DNA of 53,639 nucleotides from Bdellovibrionales bacterium (GCA_013216195.1 JABSOQ010000009.1:1-53639), one strand, 5' to 3'. Shown: positions 25,510-35,107, counted from the first letter of the stretch. Translations and numbers: made by a program. Notes: generated from the letters alone by a model not told the origin.

Positions 25510-26551
25510 AGTTCTGAGTCACTTCTGAGTCGTGGCCTTTTTGTAAAAAAGCTTGCGTAAATCGATCTAGAGTTAATGAAACAGCGTCAGCGATTTTCTC
25601 GCTCAGATTTCGTTTTGCTTCGATACTCACTTTGTAGATCTTATGGCTGTCGTGTCTCGAGAAAAGGTACTCATCACTGGTCACGATTTCATCAACCAAC
25701 TGCAGGTCTCTAGCTTGGTAGCCGTACCAATATTCGCCAGTAGCAACCTTCGACATTTCGAGCTGACTTCTGTTTTTGCCAACAAAGTCTTTGAACAAAC
25801 CATGTGTTTCATCGAGTTGCTTTAAAAACTTCTCTTTACCTTTTGGGGTAATTTCAGCAAGCATGCTGACTGTGCGTTTGTACTCTCCGGCTGTCATCTC
25901 TTCGTAGTCTATAGAGTTCTTTTTCAATAACTTGTGCAGGTTTGGAACTTGAGCAACTACGCCAATGCTACCAATAATCGCAAAGGGTGAGCAGTAGAGT
26001 TTATCAGCTGTACAGGCCATCATGTACCCACCACTGGCAGCCACCTTGTCGACGCAGATCGTGAGTGGGATGTGGGCATTCTTGATTCTCAATAGCTGTG
26101 CAGCCGCAAGACCATATGCGTGAACCATTCCACCCGTGCTTTCAAGAACTATACATATCTCGTCTTGCTCTTTGTCAGCAACAGAGAGAACGGCTGAGAC
26201 TTCTTCTCTTAGGTTTTTAACGTGGGCTGCTTTAATGTCGCCCTCGAATTCGATGACGTAGATTTTTGGTTTTTTATTGGCCTCAGAGCTCTTCTTCTTC
26301 AAAGACTTTTTTTCTGCCTTTTGTTGTTTTTTGAGAGATTTAGCAAAAGCACCAGTTGGATCAGTGGCAGCACCGAGCTGTTCTTTGTAGCTAGAAAAAC
26401 GCTTGCTCAGGTTCTCAATGCTTAGCTTTTTGCCAACGCCTTTTTGCTGCTTGGCAATCAACCCAAACAGAGCGATGAGCACAGTGATGATTGCCACCAC
26501 GGTAAGAAGTGCCTTGCCTGCAAATACTCCGAGTTCCATCAAAAATTCCAT
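25502..26551 (-). CDS. sohB: Inner-membrane peptidase SohB (S49 family)
   Basis: A 349-residue S49 serine protease with an N-terminal membrane segment (about 8-33), a lysine-rich linker (about 71-96) and the protease domain. The catalytic Ser is S173 in KVAASGGYMMAC and the general-base Lys is K225 in TAGEYKRTVSM, the SppA/SohB dyad. The length equals that of Escherichia coli SohB. ATG at 26551 follows AGGAGAAAG; the longer frame to 26668 is not supported. It probably cleaves membrane-associated peptides or signal peptide remnants. Confidence 0.92.
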   Translation of the reverse strand: MEFLMELGVFAGKALLTVVAIITVLIALFGLIAKQQKGVGKKLSIENLSKRFSSYKEQLGAATDPTGAFAKSLKKQQKAEKKSLKKKSSEANKKPKIYVIEFEGDIKAAHVKNLREEVSAVLSVADKEQDEICIVLESTGGMVHAYGLAAAQLLRIKNAHIPLTICVDKVAASGGYMMACTADKLYCSPFAIIGSIGVVAQVPNLHKLLKKNSIDYEEMTAGEYKRTVSMLAEITPKGKEKFLKQLDETHGLFKDFVGKNRSQLEMSKVATGEYWYGYQARDLQLVDEIVTSDEYLFSRHDSHKIYKVSIEAKRNLSEKIADAVSLTLDRFTQAFLQKGHDSEVTQNFS

Positions 26552-26822
26552 GAGCTTTCTCCTAAAACCATTTAGCTGAGAGACCATAGCGGAGGTGGTT
26601 GCAAATGGCAATTTTGGTGGCAGGCTTTTTGGCCAAATAACTGCGATCTCAGTGTGTTCATAACCCACGGCTTGGGTCAGCCTCTAGGGTGTCGGGTCGA
26701 TAACATGAAAGAGTTCTAACCAAAGACCAGGTATCTAGCCGGTCTGCTGGCGTTTAGAGCGAGCTTAGCCGTTTTGCACTGAGATTCTGGTGCATTGTCG
26801 AGTTTTTTGTAACAATGATCAC

Positions 26823-27317
26823 ATGGTGAGCTTCCGACCGTATTTCATTTGCTTAAGCCTTGTAGCTGCTTCAGTTTCTGCCGTCGCAGAAGATTACGAC
26901 AAAAAAGACTTTCAGGACCGTCTCAACTATCTCAATAAGCGTTATGAGGGCTTCTTTATTCATCAAAGGGATCAGAAGCGCTGGGAAGTGCGGCGTAAAT
27001 CAGGAATAGCTGATGTAAAAGCGGGCAGAAAGGCTTATGCCGACAAGCGTGAAAAAGTTCGCAAGGCTTTTGTTCGCCAGCCTCCGAAAGATATGGAACC
27101 ACTGCGCCTTCGCTGGGAGGCTGAGCAAGAGAAGAAAGAAAAAAGGCACGCAAAAAATAGAAAGCAGTTTGCAACTCAGCGTGAGAGACTTTTACAAATT
27201 GAAGAGAGTGCTAAAAAGATCCCTGGTCTTGAAGAATTGGGAATCGACAAAGACCCTAGAGAAGAACAGGCTGAGCGCGAGAAGCAGCAAGCCGAAGAGC
27301 AAAACCAGCAGTTCTAA
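26823..27317 (+). CDS. Small exported, highly charged helical protein
   Basis: The 164-residue product has a signal peptide (hydrophobic residues 7-18, cleavage likely after A-V-A) and a mature part that is almost all helix and charge: Lys, Arg, Glu and Gln make up most of it, ending in a Glu/Gln-rich tail. It would form a periplasmic coiled coil. No family is recognised. ATG at 26823 is chosen because the signal peptide begins there; no clear ribosome site is present. It is divergent from sohB and converges on the next gene. Confidence 0.65.
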   Translation: MVSFRPYFICLSLVAASVSAVAEDYDKKDFQDRLNYLNKRYEGFFIHQRDQKRWEVRRKSGIADVKAGRKAYADKREKVRKAFVRQPPKDMEPLRLRWEAEQEKKEKRHAKNRKQFATQRERLLQIEESAKKIPGLEELGIDKDPREEQAEREKQQAEEQNQQF

Positions 27318-27328
27318 GTTGCCGAAGT

Positions 27329-28075
27329 TCAGTTTGTCTTGATGACTTGTTCGAGGTCTAGCCCTGTAAGCTTCTTTATGCCACTAAAAAGATGCCACAT
27401 GATTCCCATTGAGAAAACCATAAGTGGTAGCATGATAACGAAGACGCTTTTGTATCTCATTTCAGCTATCTGTTCGTTTAATATGTCAGCTCTTTGAGCG
27501 TCGGCGAGACCAGCATCAATCGGTACAAAAATCACGATCGCAAGGGCAAAGTTCAGCACCGCGCTTAAGAAGAAGCTAGAAGATAGAAACAGGGTCGATG
27601 TGCGCAGTAGTTTCTTAAACTGGTCAAGATTACCTTTGGCTTTAAGTGCATCTTCGACCCGGTCGATATGCATAAATACATCGTTGTAGGTCATTTTGGC
27701 AATAAACGGGGTAGACGTGAAAGCTGAAATTAGAACTGCAATGCCAAAGATCATAGGCAGTCCCATTTCAACTAGGGCAAACCAAATGCCCTCAGCTTGC
27801 ACAAGCGCCAATCCGCCAGTGAAGACCACAGAGACGATGCCTATTAAAGACATCAAGTTTTTCTCTCGGCGGGTGATGTAGTCGTAAGCTCCGTAGCCGA
27901 TTGGGAGAGATAGACCAATTAAGAGAGCCCATAGAGGGCCATTTTCACCCAAGTGCTTTGAGAGGTTCTGCAGAGCTACTACGGGTAAGATAATGTTGAA
28001 CATTAGGCTGAGGAGAGGGTTCTCCTTTTTTTTGGTCTGCTGGGCCTTAGTGCTGGCATTCTGAGAATCTGTCAT
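27329..28075 (-). CDS. VC0807-like multi-spanning membrane protein
   Basis: A 248-residue inner-membrane protein with about six hydrophobic segments after a polar, Lys/Gln-rich N-terminus of about 20 residues. The pattern NIILPVVAL, IGLSLPIGYGAYDYITRR and GIWFALVEMGLPMIFGIAVL resembles the VC0807 family of uncharacterised membrane proteins; the function is not known. It converges with the exported coiled-coil gene with an 11-base gap. Confidence 0.6.
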   Translation of the reverse strand: MTDSQNASTKAQQTKKKENPLLSLMFNIILPVVALQNLSKHLGENGPLWALLIGLSLPIGYGAYDYITRREKNLMSLIGIVSVVFTGGLALVQAEGIWFALVEMGLPMIFGIAVLISAFTSTPFIAKMTYNDVFMHIDRVEDALKAKGNLDQFKKLLRTSTLFLSSSFFLSAVLNFALAIVIFVPIDAGLADAQRADILNEQIAEMRYKSVFVIMLPLMVFSMGIMWHLFSGIKKLTGLDLEQVIKTN

Positions 28076-28135
28076 AGCCTAAACTGGTAACAGTCTGATA
28101 TTCTTTTGGCAACAATTTCAGAGAGTTATGCGGGA

Positions 28136-29854
28136 ATGAACTGGAAAAAGCTGATACTTGTGAGCCTTCTGCTCAACTTTGTGATGCTGGCGTTGCTATG
28201 CTTCTGGGCAGACTCCGAAGCATGGCCTGTTAAGATTTCAGGCCTCGAGGGTGCGGAGCGAAGCTTTTATGATTATACGGTCAAGCCACTGTTCTTGCTT
28301 TTGCTGAAACCGATTTGGGGCCTGAGTCAAATCTTCGCTATCACTCATATGGATCTAGCCAGAGTGCTATTCGCTCTCAATGGTTTGCTTTGCATTTATC
28401 TGGGCCAAAGAGTTGTGAAGAGCCTTACTGCCTCTATGTTGGCCTCTCAGATCTACATCGTTTTGCTAATGACTTCGACTCTCTATCTTGAAAGAGGTTT
28501 TCGGGTGCGTTCTGATCATTTGGCGACAACCCTAATTCTTATTGGGCTCACTTTGGCTCTTTCTGAGGCTATTCGGTTGCGAACCAAATTGGCAGTTTTA
28601 GTCGCACTTGTTTTGATATCCGTGGGCATAACTCCTAAAAGTCTTCTCGTCTGGGCCTGTATGTTGCCAGTGTTTTGGGATCAGCTGAGAGTGCGCTCTT
28701 TGAATCGCTCGGAGCTAGGTTGGCTTGTGCCAGCCTGGGCAGTGCTGTTCGTTGTGGTCGTTTCAATCGCGGTATTGGGAGATCGAACAGTTGGACACTT
28801 GGCCGGCTATGCGCGTGATGTATTTTATGGGTCAGAGGGAGATTTATCGCCATGGAGCATCGCTCGCTTTCAGTACGTGTGGGCTGCAGCTGTGGAGAAC
28901 CCGGTCTTTACTACCTTGGTGATTTTCAATTTGGTGCCGAGTTTACCAGGGGTAAGTAGTGGCCAGCAGGCTTCTGGCATTCGAGCTCTTCGTTTGTGTC
29001 TCTGGTTGCTCGTGGGGCTTGTGGCTGTGTACCCCAATCGCTTGCCGTTTTTCTTAGCCTCCTTGTTGCCGTTAGGGCTTTTAACAGTGGTTGTATCGAC
29101 AGATTGGTCAGGTTTGAAGAGCCAGTATCTAAAACCGGGTTCAGTGGGGTATTGGGCGACCGCTTCAGTGGTAAGTCTGCATGTGGTTTTGTTTTTATGG
29201 ACGAGCCAGAATATTTATTTCAACAACAATAATTTTGAACAACGGCAATTCTTGTCAGATTTCACTGGGTACTTGTCATCATCTCCCAACAAGAGGGCCT
29301 ACGACCCTTCAGGCTTACTGCCGAATTCAAATGTTGATCATCTTTATCTTGGCCCGGGGCAAAATGCTGAAAATAAAAAAATCGCCGGTCTGCTTCAGAG
29401 CAAAGGCTATGACTTGTTTTTCTTAGGTCAGCGCTTCTCGTGGGTTTTGAAATCGTTTTCTGAAGACTTCATCGCCAACACTATGGTGTTTCATCCAGGG
29501 GTTATGGTTGTCGGTCACCCTTTTGAAGGGCGAATTGAAAAGGGTCGCATCGCTATTCGTGAGATCCAGGTTGAGTTAGGGTTGCATCACAATCTAGAGA
29601 ACTTGCCGATGAACCGAGTGTTTCTAAGGCCTGAGGGAGGCAGCGCAGGGTCAAGAGGTAAGGTCTACTTGCTGACTAGAGCCGGGCTTTTAGCGCAGCC
29701 ATCTAATGGTTATTCGTGGCCGCAAATGGCGAGGGCCTCTGAGGTCGTAGTACCAGATGATGCGACAGGTGTGACTGTGTTTGCGCAAGACTTTCCGTCT
29801 CGACCAGACAGCTCGAAGCTTAAGCGAATTTTGGCCTTTGATCGCTGGCTTTAG
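28136..29854 (+). CDS. Polytopic membrane protein, possible GT-C type glycosyltransferase
   Basis: The 572-residue protein has about nine or ten membrane segments in its first 370 residues, then a soluble C-terminal domain of about 190 residues. A loop after the first membrane segment holds acidic residues (DSEAW, then E-G-A-E-R), as in GT-C glycosyltransferases that use lipid-linked sugars, and the second loop begins KPLFLLLLKPIWGLS. The family call is tentative. ATG at 28136 is preferred to an in-frame TTG at 28106. The gene stands alone between the divergent VC0807-like gene and mutM. Confidence 0.5.
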   Translation: MNWKKLILVSLLLNFVMLALLCFWADSEAWPVKISGLEGAERSFYDYTVKPLFLLLLKPIWGLSQIFAITHMDLARVLFALNGLLCIYLGQRVVKSLTASMLASQIYIVLLMTSTLYLERGFRVRSDHLATTLILIGLTLALSEAIRLRTKLAVLVALVLISVGITPKSLLVWACMLPVFWDQLRVRSLNRSELGWLVPAWAVLFVVVVSIAVLGDRTVGHLAGYARDVFYGSEGDLSPWSIARFQYVWAAAVENPVFTTLVIFNLVPSLPGVSSGQQASGIRALRLCLWLLVGLVAVYPNRLPFFLASLLPLGLLTVVVSTDWSGLKSQYLKPGSVGYWATASVVSLHVVLFLWTSQNIYFNNNNFEQRQFLSDFTGYLSSSPNKRAYDPSGLLPNSNVDHLYLGPGQNAENKKIAGLLQSKGYDLFFLGQRFSWVLKSFSEDFIANTMVFHPGVMVVGHPFEGRIEKGRIAIREIQVELGLHHNLENLPMNRVFLRPEGGSAGSRGKVYLLTRAGLLAQPSNGYSWPQMARASEVVVPDDATGVTVFAQDFPSRPDSSKLKRILAFDRWL

Positions 29855-29910
29855 GCCCGCAGAGTCAGATTCCGCTGGACCAGTTAAGCCAGAGTGGCTA
29901 CAAAGTGGTT

Positions 29911-30732
29911 ATGCCTGAGTTGCCAGAAGTCGAAACCGTAATGAGAGGTTTGCAAAACCTGATTCCGACTCTTGACGTGATCGAAGAGGTCAAGTTGAGC
30001 CAAAAGCAGTTGCGTTTTCCTTACCCCAAAAAGTTTGCAAAGAGTCTCGAGGGTTTTGCGGTTGAGAAGCTCGAGCGCCGCTCAAAGTACCTCCAATTTG
30101 TGGGTCGTGATCGGGTGCTGCTCAATCACCTTGGAATGACTGGTAATTGGCGTGAGGCGCCTGAGCTTAGTCCTGAGGAGCACGACCATGTTTTGATTCG
30201 TTTTAAAAGCGGACTATCTCTCGTTTATAATGATGTGAGGCGGTTTGGATATTTTGATTTTCTCAAGAGATCGGAGTTAGCCGACAGCAGATGGTTTCAG
30301 CATTTAGGGCCAGAGCCTTTGCCAGCTGAAAATCTAGACGTTGGCGCTGTCGTTGAGACGATGAAGTCTAGAAAAGCTGCGATCAAAACTGTGATCATGG
30401 ACGCCAAGGTGTTGGTGGGGGTCGGTAACATCTATGCGAGTGAAGCGCTTTTTCGAGCCGGTATTCGGCCGCAGAGACCAGCAAACAAGATCTCTCGAGA
30501 GCGACTGAGGGTGTTGGTGGAGTCAGCGCAACAGGTTCTTGGAGAGGCGATTGAGAGCGGTGGTAGCACAATAAAAAACTTCAAAGATTCGGGTGGCAGC
30601 AGTGGTTATTTTCAGACCCGGCTGCAAGTCTATGGCCGTTCGGGTGAGCCTTGTGTGACTTGTTCTTCTGAACTCAAGTCAGAGATGTTGATGGGCAGGA
30701 ACACCTTCTGGTGTCCAAAGTGTCAGAGCTGA
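29911..30732 (+). CDS. mutM: Formamidopyrimidine-DNA glycosylase
   Basis: A 273-residue base-excision repair enzyme that removes 8-oxoguanine and formamidopyrimidines and nicks the backbone. It begins MPELPEVETV with catalytic P2 and E3; K59 lies in LERRSKYLQF, the helix-two-turn-helix region has VGVGNIYASEALFRAGI, and the C-terminal zinc finger is CVTC then CPKC, preceded by FQTRLQVYGRSGEPC. The initiator must be ATG at 29911 because proline 2 is the nucleophile, so the upstream GTG at 29905 is excluded. Confidence 0.97.
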   Translation: MPELPEVETVMRGLQNLIPTLDVIEEVKLSQKQLRFPYPKKFAKSLEGFAVEKLERRSKYLQFVGRDRVLLNHLGMTGNWREAPELSPEEHDHVLIRFKSGLSLVYNDVRRFGYFDFLKRSELADSRWFQHLGPEPLPAENLDVGAVVETMKSRKAAIKTVIMDAKVLVGVGNIYASEALFRAGIRPQRPANKISRERLRVLVESAQQVLGEAIESGGSTIKNFKDSGGSSGYFQTRLQVYGRSGEPCVTCSSELKSEMLMGRNTFWCPKCQS

Positions 30733-30820
30733 GTGGGTACGCCTTGCCAACCTGAGCCACCAAAGACTACACTTTGTGTATCTAGCCGTTTATTCTTCGG
30801 TTTGGGAGTGGTCAAATCTT

Positions 30821-31498
30821 GTGAAACTGTTAAAAAACCCATTGCCGATCTTTGTTTTTCTTTCTTGCTTACTGCTTGGCTTGCATCTTAGTTTCCGACA
30901 GAATCCGAATTATGATCTCTGGGGTTTTAAAGACACGCCTTCTAAGTTGTGTGTTTCTCCAAAGGCTGGTTGTTGGACAAGAACTGTGGTCGCTGAAGTT
31001 TGCTCTCTTCCAGCATCGGCACAAGACCAAATTGAATCAGCTGCAGTAAGCTTGGCTATGGTGCTCACCTTAGAGGGAGAGGCTTTTTCGCGAGAGAGAA
31101 TTGTGAATCTCTATAGCTGCAGCCCCTTTTTAAACCTTGGCAAGCTGTTGATATATTACGAAGCCCTTGCGCAAGTGCAAAGTAACGACTGGCAGCAGCT
31201 GTTTTCTGAGTTGTATGGTAATTTTGAGGCCGAGTTGAAAAGGTTGCCTCCTGCCGCTGCTGTGAACGTGTTTCAGACCATGAGCTTAAACACCTTTCGT
31301 GTTATTAATGACCCTCCTGTGGATGCCGAATTGCTTAAGCTTTCAATTCAAATGAGCCTTTCAGCTCTCGTTCGCTCGCAGGCAGAAGCACCTCAGTCTA
31401 AAGTTCAGGAGTGGCTGAAACAGGTGTTGAGCACCGACCCGATTCATGGCCTTGCTCAAGAGGTGAGAGCCAAAGCTGGGCGGGCTGTCAGTGAATGA
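30821..31498 (+). CDS. Membrane-anchored protein of unknown function
   Basis: The 225-residue product has one hydrophobic segment (about residues 9-23: IFVFLSCLLLGLHL) and a soluble, helix-rich remainder with five Cys, of which those in KLCVSPKAGCW may form a disulphide if it faces the periplasm. No family is recognised. GTG at 30821 is preferred because GGGAG lies upstream; an in-frame GTG at 30776 is possible. It follows mutM by about 90 bases. Confidence 0.6.
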   Translation: MKLLKNPLPIFVFLSCLLLGLHLSFRQNPNYDLWGFKDTPSKLCVSPKAGCWTRTVVAEVCSLPASAQDQIESAAVSLAMVLTLEGEAFSRERIVNLYSCSPFLNLGKLLIYYEALAQVQSNDWQQLFSELYGNFEAELKRLPPAAAVNVFQTMSLNTFRVINDPPVDAELLKLSIQMSLSALVRSQAEAPQSKVQEWLKQVLSTDPIHGLAQEVRAKAGRAVSE

Positions 31499-31586
31499 AA
31501 GGGGCTTCTCAGAAAAACTGTCTAAGAGCGAGGGCTTCGTGGGCTTTCCTGTTGCTTTCGTAGGCTATGGTGGCTAAATCATCCTC

Positions 31587-32807
31587 ATGCTTCGTAGAGA
31601 ATTAGAAAATCTGCTCTGGCCTTACTTAATTATGGGCTACAGCTCATTGCTTTGCCTTGGGTTCTTGGACAATTCAAGAGCTTCTGTTTTCGAGAATATG
31701 ACGAAGTCTCTTGGGTTGAGCGATGAGATAGCCTCTTTGTTTTTTGTGATTCCATCTCTTTGTGCCTTTTTGAGCAGTTTGTTGATCGAACGTTATATTC
31801 TTTCTATGGGTTCCATATTGATCTTGCGGGTAGGGCTCATAGCAATGGGCTCGGCATTCATTTTGTTCGGCTTGACCAACTCCTTTAGCCTGATACTTGT
31901 TGAGGCGATCTTGTTTGGGTTTGGGTTTGGTCTAGTTTCGGTGGCGCAGAATGTAGCTGTCAGTGAGTCTTCTAATTCACCGGCTTTGCAAAGAAGTCTC
32001 TTCTCTGGTTTACATTCGATGTATGCCCTGGCGAGTCTCATGTCACCTTTATTGGCCGGTTACCTGTTTCGGATGCAATTCAATTGGTCGGAGATCTTTC
32101 TTTTCAGTGCAGTGATTCCTGGTAGCGTTTTGTTAGCGACAGCATTTTTGAAGTTCAACAAGGGGCCGGAGCTCGAGCTTCAGGAGCAGCAAAAGAGCGA
32201 GAGCTTGAATGTGTCGAGTGATCGGCAAACACCTGCCGCAGAGTTTCCTCTCAAACACGCTTTGTTCTTCTCTGTCGCGATGAGTGTGTATCTGATAGCA
32301 GAGATCTCTGTGTCGTCTCGATTGGTTGTTTATGTGAGGAGAGTGTTAGAGGTCTCCGATGCAGTTGCGACGAAGTACTTGGCAGCTTTCTTTTTGTTTT
32401 TGTTTCTCGGCAGATTGGCTTTTGTGTTTTTTAACTTTGCAAAGGTGCAGACTCACAAATTGATGTTTGGCTGCTTGATTGGAGCCGGTATTTTTTACTC
32501 AGCTGGACTGCTTTGGTCTCCCTGGTTGTTGTCTGTCTCGGGTCTATTCATGGCGCCTTTTTTTCCGTTAGTCATGGATTATGCTGTGAGAGTTTTTAAG
32601 GGTTTTAGTCCGAGAGTGATTGCATTTTGTATGGCCTTTGCGTCCTTGTCAGTTGTATTTATGCATTATGGCCTGGGTGCCATGTCGGACCGTGTTGGGT
32701 TGGCGACTGCACTTTGGCTAGGGCCGTTGTCGTTAGTAGTCTGTTTCGTTTTGTTTTTAGTTGAGCGGCGAGTTTTTCATGCAGGGGCGAAGGCCTCTGC
32801 CAGTTAG
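31587..32807 (+). CDS. Major facilitator superfamily transporter
   Basis: A 406-residue membrane protein with twelve predicted spans in two halves joined by a polar loop (about 195-225, rich in Glu, Gln and Ser). LLIERYILSMGS follows span 2 as in the MFS loop, and VEAILFGFGFGLVSV and HYGLGAMSDRVGL match MFS helices 4 and the second-half loop motif. The substrate cannot be judged; FucP-like sugar/proton symporters share the general look. Its stop overlaps the convergent PilZ gene by 4 bases. Confidence 0.8.
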   Translation: MLRRELENLLWPYLIMGYSSLLCLGFLDNSRASVFENMTKSLGLSDEIASLFFVIPSLCAFLSSLLIERYILSMGSILILRVGLIAMGSAFILFGLTNSFSLILVEAILFGFGFGLVSVAQNVAVSESSNSPALQRSLFSGLHSMYALASLMSPLLAGYLFRMQFNWSEIFLFSAVIPGSVLLATAFLKFNKGPELELQEQQKSESLNVSSDRQTPAAEFPLKHALFFSVAMSVYLIAEISVSSRLVVYVRRVLEVSDAVATKYLAAFFLFLFLGRLAFVFFNFAKVQTHKLMFGCLIGAGIFYSAGLLWSPWLLSVSGLFMAPFFPLVMDYAVRVFKGFSPRVIAFCMAFASLSVVFMHYGLGAMSDRVGLATALWLGPLSLVVCFVLFLVERRVFHAGAKASAS

Positions 32808-33511
32808 TGAGTGCTTAAGAATTTATCGAGCACCTTTTTTTGATGAGTGTCCAAGTTCGAGAATTGCACACCGTAGCCAAACTCATTTTGCTTTTCTCTT
32901 TGATTAGCCCCTTTTCTTACGACTTGGGCTTTAATCTGAAGTGGCTTTACCGACTGTGCTGAGAATCTGAGGTCGACCTCATCGCCTATATCGAGGTGGT
33001 CGCCATGAGTTTCGATGAAGGCTCCCGTGCTTGACATGTCGACAGTAAAACTATGAAACCTGCTCCCCACAGTGGGAGAAACTCTCACAGGTACTTCGAT
33101 AGGTTTTCTCGTTGCTACCATCCACCAGCGACACTTTGGGTTTCGAAGCGATTTTAGATAACTAGGTAGAAAAGGAAACAGGCTGAAAGTAGCGAAAAGT
33201 GCAGATGCAGTTAAAGTTTGCTGCATACTGTAGTCATAAGCCCAGCTACCGACCAGGTAATTGTTGTAGAGGGTCAGAGCTAATGAGAAGGGCAGGAGAG
33301 CCACGATTGCTCTTGAGGCGTTGAGGCTAAAGTATGCCAAGCCCGAGTAAGCCAAAATAAGCGCCATGTTTGTCGTCGTAAGAAAGCTAAAGCTAAGATG
33401 GGCCTTCTGCAAAGGTATTTGATAATTCCACATCACCTGCAGCGGAAAGCTAATGGCAAGCACTGAAAATGCGATTGCAATGAAATAGAAAAGTAAGGGC
33501 CGCTTTTTCAT
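32804..33511 (-). CDS. Membrane protein with C-terminal PilZ domain
   Basis: The 235-residue protein has four membrane segments in residues 1-120 and a PilZ domain from about 130. The domain has the DMSSTGAFIE motif (D-x-S-x-x-G) and ends GYGVQFSNL, as expected. The first cyclic di-GMP motif, usually RxxxR just before V-P-V-R, reads RKPIE here, so the second arginine appears to be glutamate and binding may be weak or lost. It overlaps the lytic transglycosylase gene by 4 bases (ATGA), so the two are co-translated. Confidence 0.82.
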   Translation of the reverse strand: MKKRPLLFYFIAIAFSVLAISFPLQVMWNYQIPLQKAHLSFSFLTTTNMALILAYSGLAYFSLNASRAIVALLPFSLALTLYNNYLVGSWAYDYSMQQTLTASALFATFSLFPFLPSYLKSLRNPKCRWWMVATRKPIEVPVRVSPTVGSRFHSFTVDMSSTGAFIETHGDHLDIGDEVDLRFSAQSVKPLQIKAQVVRKGANQREKQNEFGYGVQFSNLDTHQKKVLDKFLSTH

Positions 33512-34596
33512 CTGGATGCGACCTTTCGTTTAGGAGCATTTGCGAAGTGATAGCAATAGCTCTTCACACGATTGACGTACTTTTTGGCCTCGCCAAGGTT
33601 TTCGTGATCAAGGTAGCTTAGACCCTTTTCTTGGATAGCCTCGTAAACTCGAAGTGCTCCGCTGTGATAGCTCGCAAGAGTCAGATCGTTTACAGCAGGA
33701 GGCAGTTCACCATCAGACAGCAAGACGGGCACTTCTTTCTTGTACCAGTAGGAGTTCATCTCTTTCAGTAGAGTCAGCCCGCCCTGAATTGACAGCTTCG
33801 GCTGCAGCCTCCAGTCTTCACTGAGTTCTCCGCTTTGAATCAAGATTTTAAGAAGAGATGACGGGAGTTCGCTCACTTTTGGCGACCGAGGCCAATTAGG
33901 GTAGGTTTTTGCGATTTGGCGATCGCCGATTGGTGTGACCTGTGTTAGCCCAATTGCTTTTGCCCAGCTGATAGCGTTTGGATTGAAGGCAGATTCTTGA
34001 GCGATCAGTCCGAACAGAAGTGCAGGGTTGACCTTTTGCTGCTTAGCCTGGCTTTCAATTTCTGATCTCAACTCGTCTGAAATTTTGAAAGGTCCAAGTG
34101 ATTGCACCGGCCAGTCTCCGGAGAAAGAGCAGTCTGGTTTGGCCAAGTCATACTCGACAGGTTTAGCTCGAGAATCTCTTTTGTAAGAGAATTTGATTTC
34201 GTTTTGGCGGTCAGGTCTGAGAAAAAGGCCACGATAGGCGACGTAAGCCATGCGCCCGTTGTCAGGTGGGATCAAAATCTGACTGTCCACTTTGATGGGG
34301 CGGCCATTGAATTCGACTTGTAGTTTTGCATTCTTAGAAAAGCCCTGACGGTCTTCGATGGCAACAGTGACATCCATGTGGTCATGTAGCACTTGTCGAT
34401 CCGGGCTCACTTGCAAGCGTGGTAGAAAGTGTTCATTGCTCTTGCTGGCTTGATCAGACTTTGAGAAGTGTTCCGACTCTGAATTCTCTCCGACTTGAGA
34501 TTCAAGAGCGCCAAATGGAGTGCTCGGGCCTGCACAGGCGACATTAAGTGCCGCTATAGCCAAGACTAAAACCACAGAAGAGAACCTTAAAAACAT
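33508..34596 (-). CDS. Exported lytic transglycosylase (SLT domain)
   Basis: The 362-residue precursor starts with a signal peptide ending A-L-N-V-A-C-A; the C may be a lipidation site although the lipobox is atypical (Asn at -3). The C-terminal half is an SLT/goose-lysozyme-like domain with catalytic Glu in LIAQESAFNPNAIS, then KAIGLTQVTP and the later TLASYHSGALRVYEA, which together define family 1 lytic transglycosylases that cleave peptidoglycan to anhydromuropeptides. The N-terminal half (about 30-190) is a beta-rich region of unknown type. The PilZ gene follows with overlap. Confidence 0.88.
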   Translation of the reverse strand: MFLRFSSVVLVLAIAALNVACAGPSTPFGALESQVGENSESEHFSKSDQASKSNEHFLPRLQVSPDRQVLHDHMDVTVAIEDRQGFSKNAKLQVEFNGRPIKVDSQILIPPDNGRMAYVAYRGLFLRPDRQNEIKFSYKRDSRAKPVEYDLAKPDCSFSGDWPVQSLGPFKISDELRSEIESQAKQQKVNPALLFGLIAQESAFNPNAISWAKAIGLTQVTPIGDRQIAKTYPNWPRSPKVSELPSSLLKILIQSGELSEDWRLQPKLSIQGGLTLLKEMNSYWYKKEVPVLLSDGELPPAVNDLTLASYHSGALRVYEAIQEKGLSYLDHENLGEAKKYVNRVKSYCYHFANAPKRKVASR

Positions 34597-34798
34597 GAGA
34601 TATTATCGGGTGTTCGACTGCTTTATTAAAGTTGTTGAGGGTAGAATTAGCCGCATGCCCAGAGTAAACTAGGCCAACCTCTATGAATTGACGAACAGTT
34701 ATACAGTTTCAGAGCGAATCGAGGGCCAACTGTTACGGTAATCTTGAATCTTCTGTAACAATCTCGTCCATTACCCAGAGGCCTTAAGATTCTTCAGA

Positions 34799-35107
34799 CT
34801 AAGCGATTTCAGTTTCTGAGAATTCTGGCAATTTACTGAGAGACCAGCTTTTTAGAAGGTCTTTTATCTTCAGGTAGGCGCCTTCTATCGATGCCTGAGG
34901 ATCGCCGCTAGCGTAGTCGGCTTGAAAAGTTCCTGAGGAAGACACAATTTTGATTTCAGAACGATACTCGTCGCCGGCTTTTTCAATCTTGGCAACTTTC
35001 GCGGCTTGGCTTGGAGCCTTTTCTTCAACCAGCCAAAAAACCTCTTTTGAGAAGGTCTTCAAATCGTTAGCTGGGTCGAAGTTGATGAATTCAAAATTTT
35101 TAGGCAT
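34799..35107 (-). CDS. Small protein, possibly S30AE/HPF-like
   Basis: A 102-residue protein with an excellent ribosome site (GGGGGG just before ATG). The succession beta-helix-beta-beta-helix, with YRSEIKIVSSSGTFQADYAS then SIEGAYLKIKDLLKSW, resembles the S30AE fold of ribosome hibernation factors (strand with G-x-F/L-x-A then an acidic turn and the A-I-D-x-A helix). This is a weak resemblance and the protein may be unrelated. It is transcribed alone; about 200 bases on its 3' side hold no gene. Confidence 0.55.
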   Translation of the reverse strand: MPKNFEFINFDPANDLKTFSKEVFWLVEEKAPSQAAKVAKIEKAGDEYRSEIKIVSSSGTFQADYASGDPQASIEGAYLKIKDLLKSWSLSKLPEFSETEIA

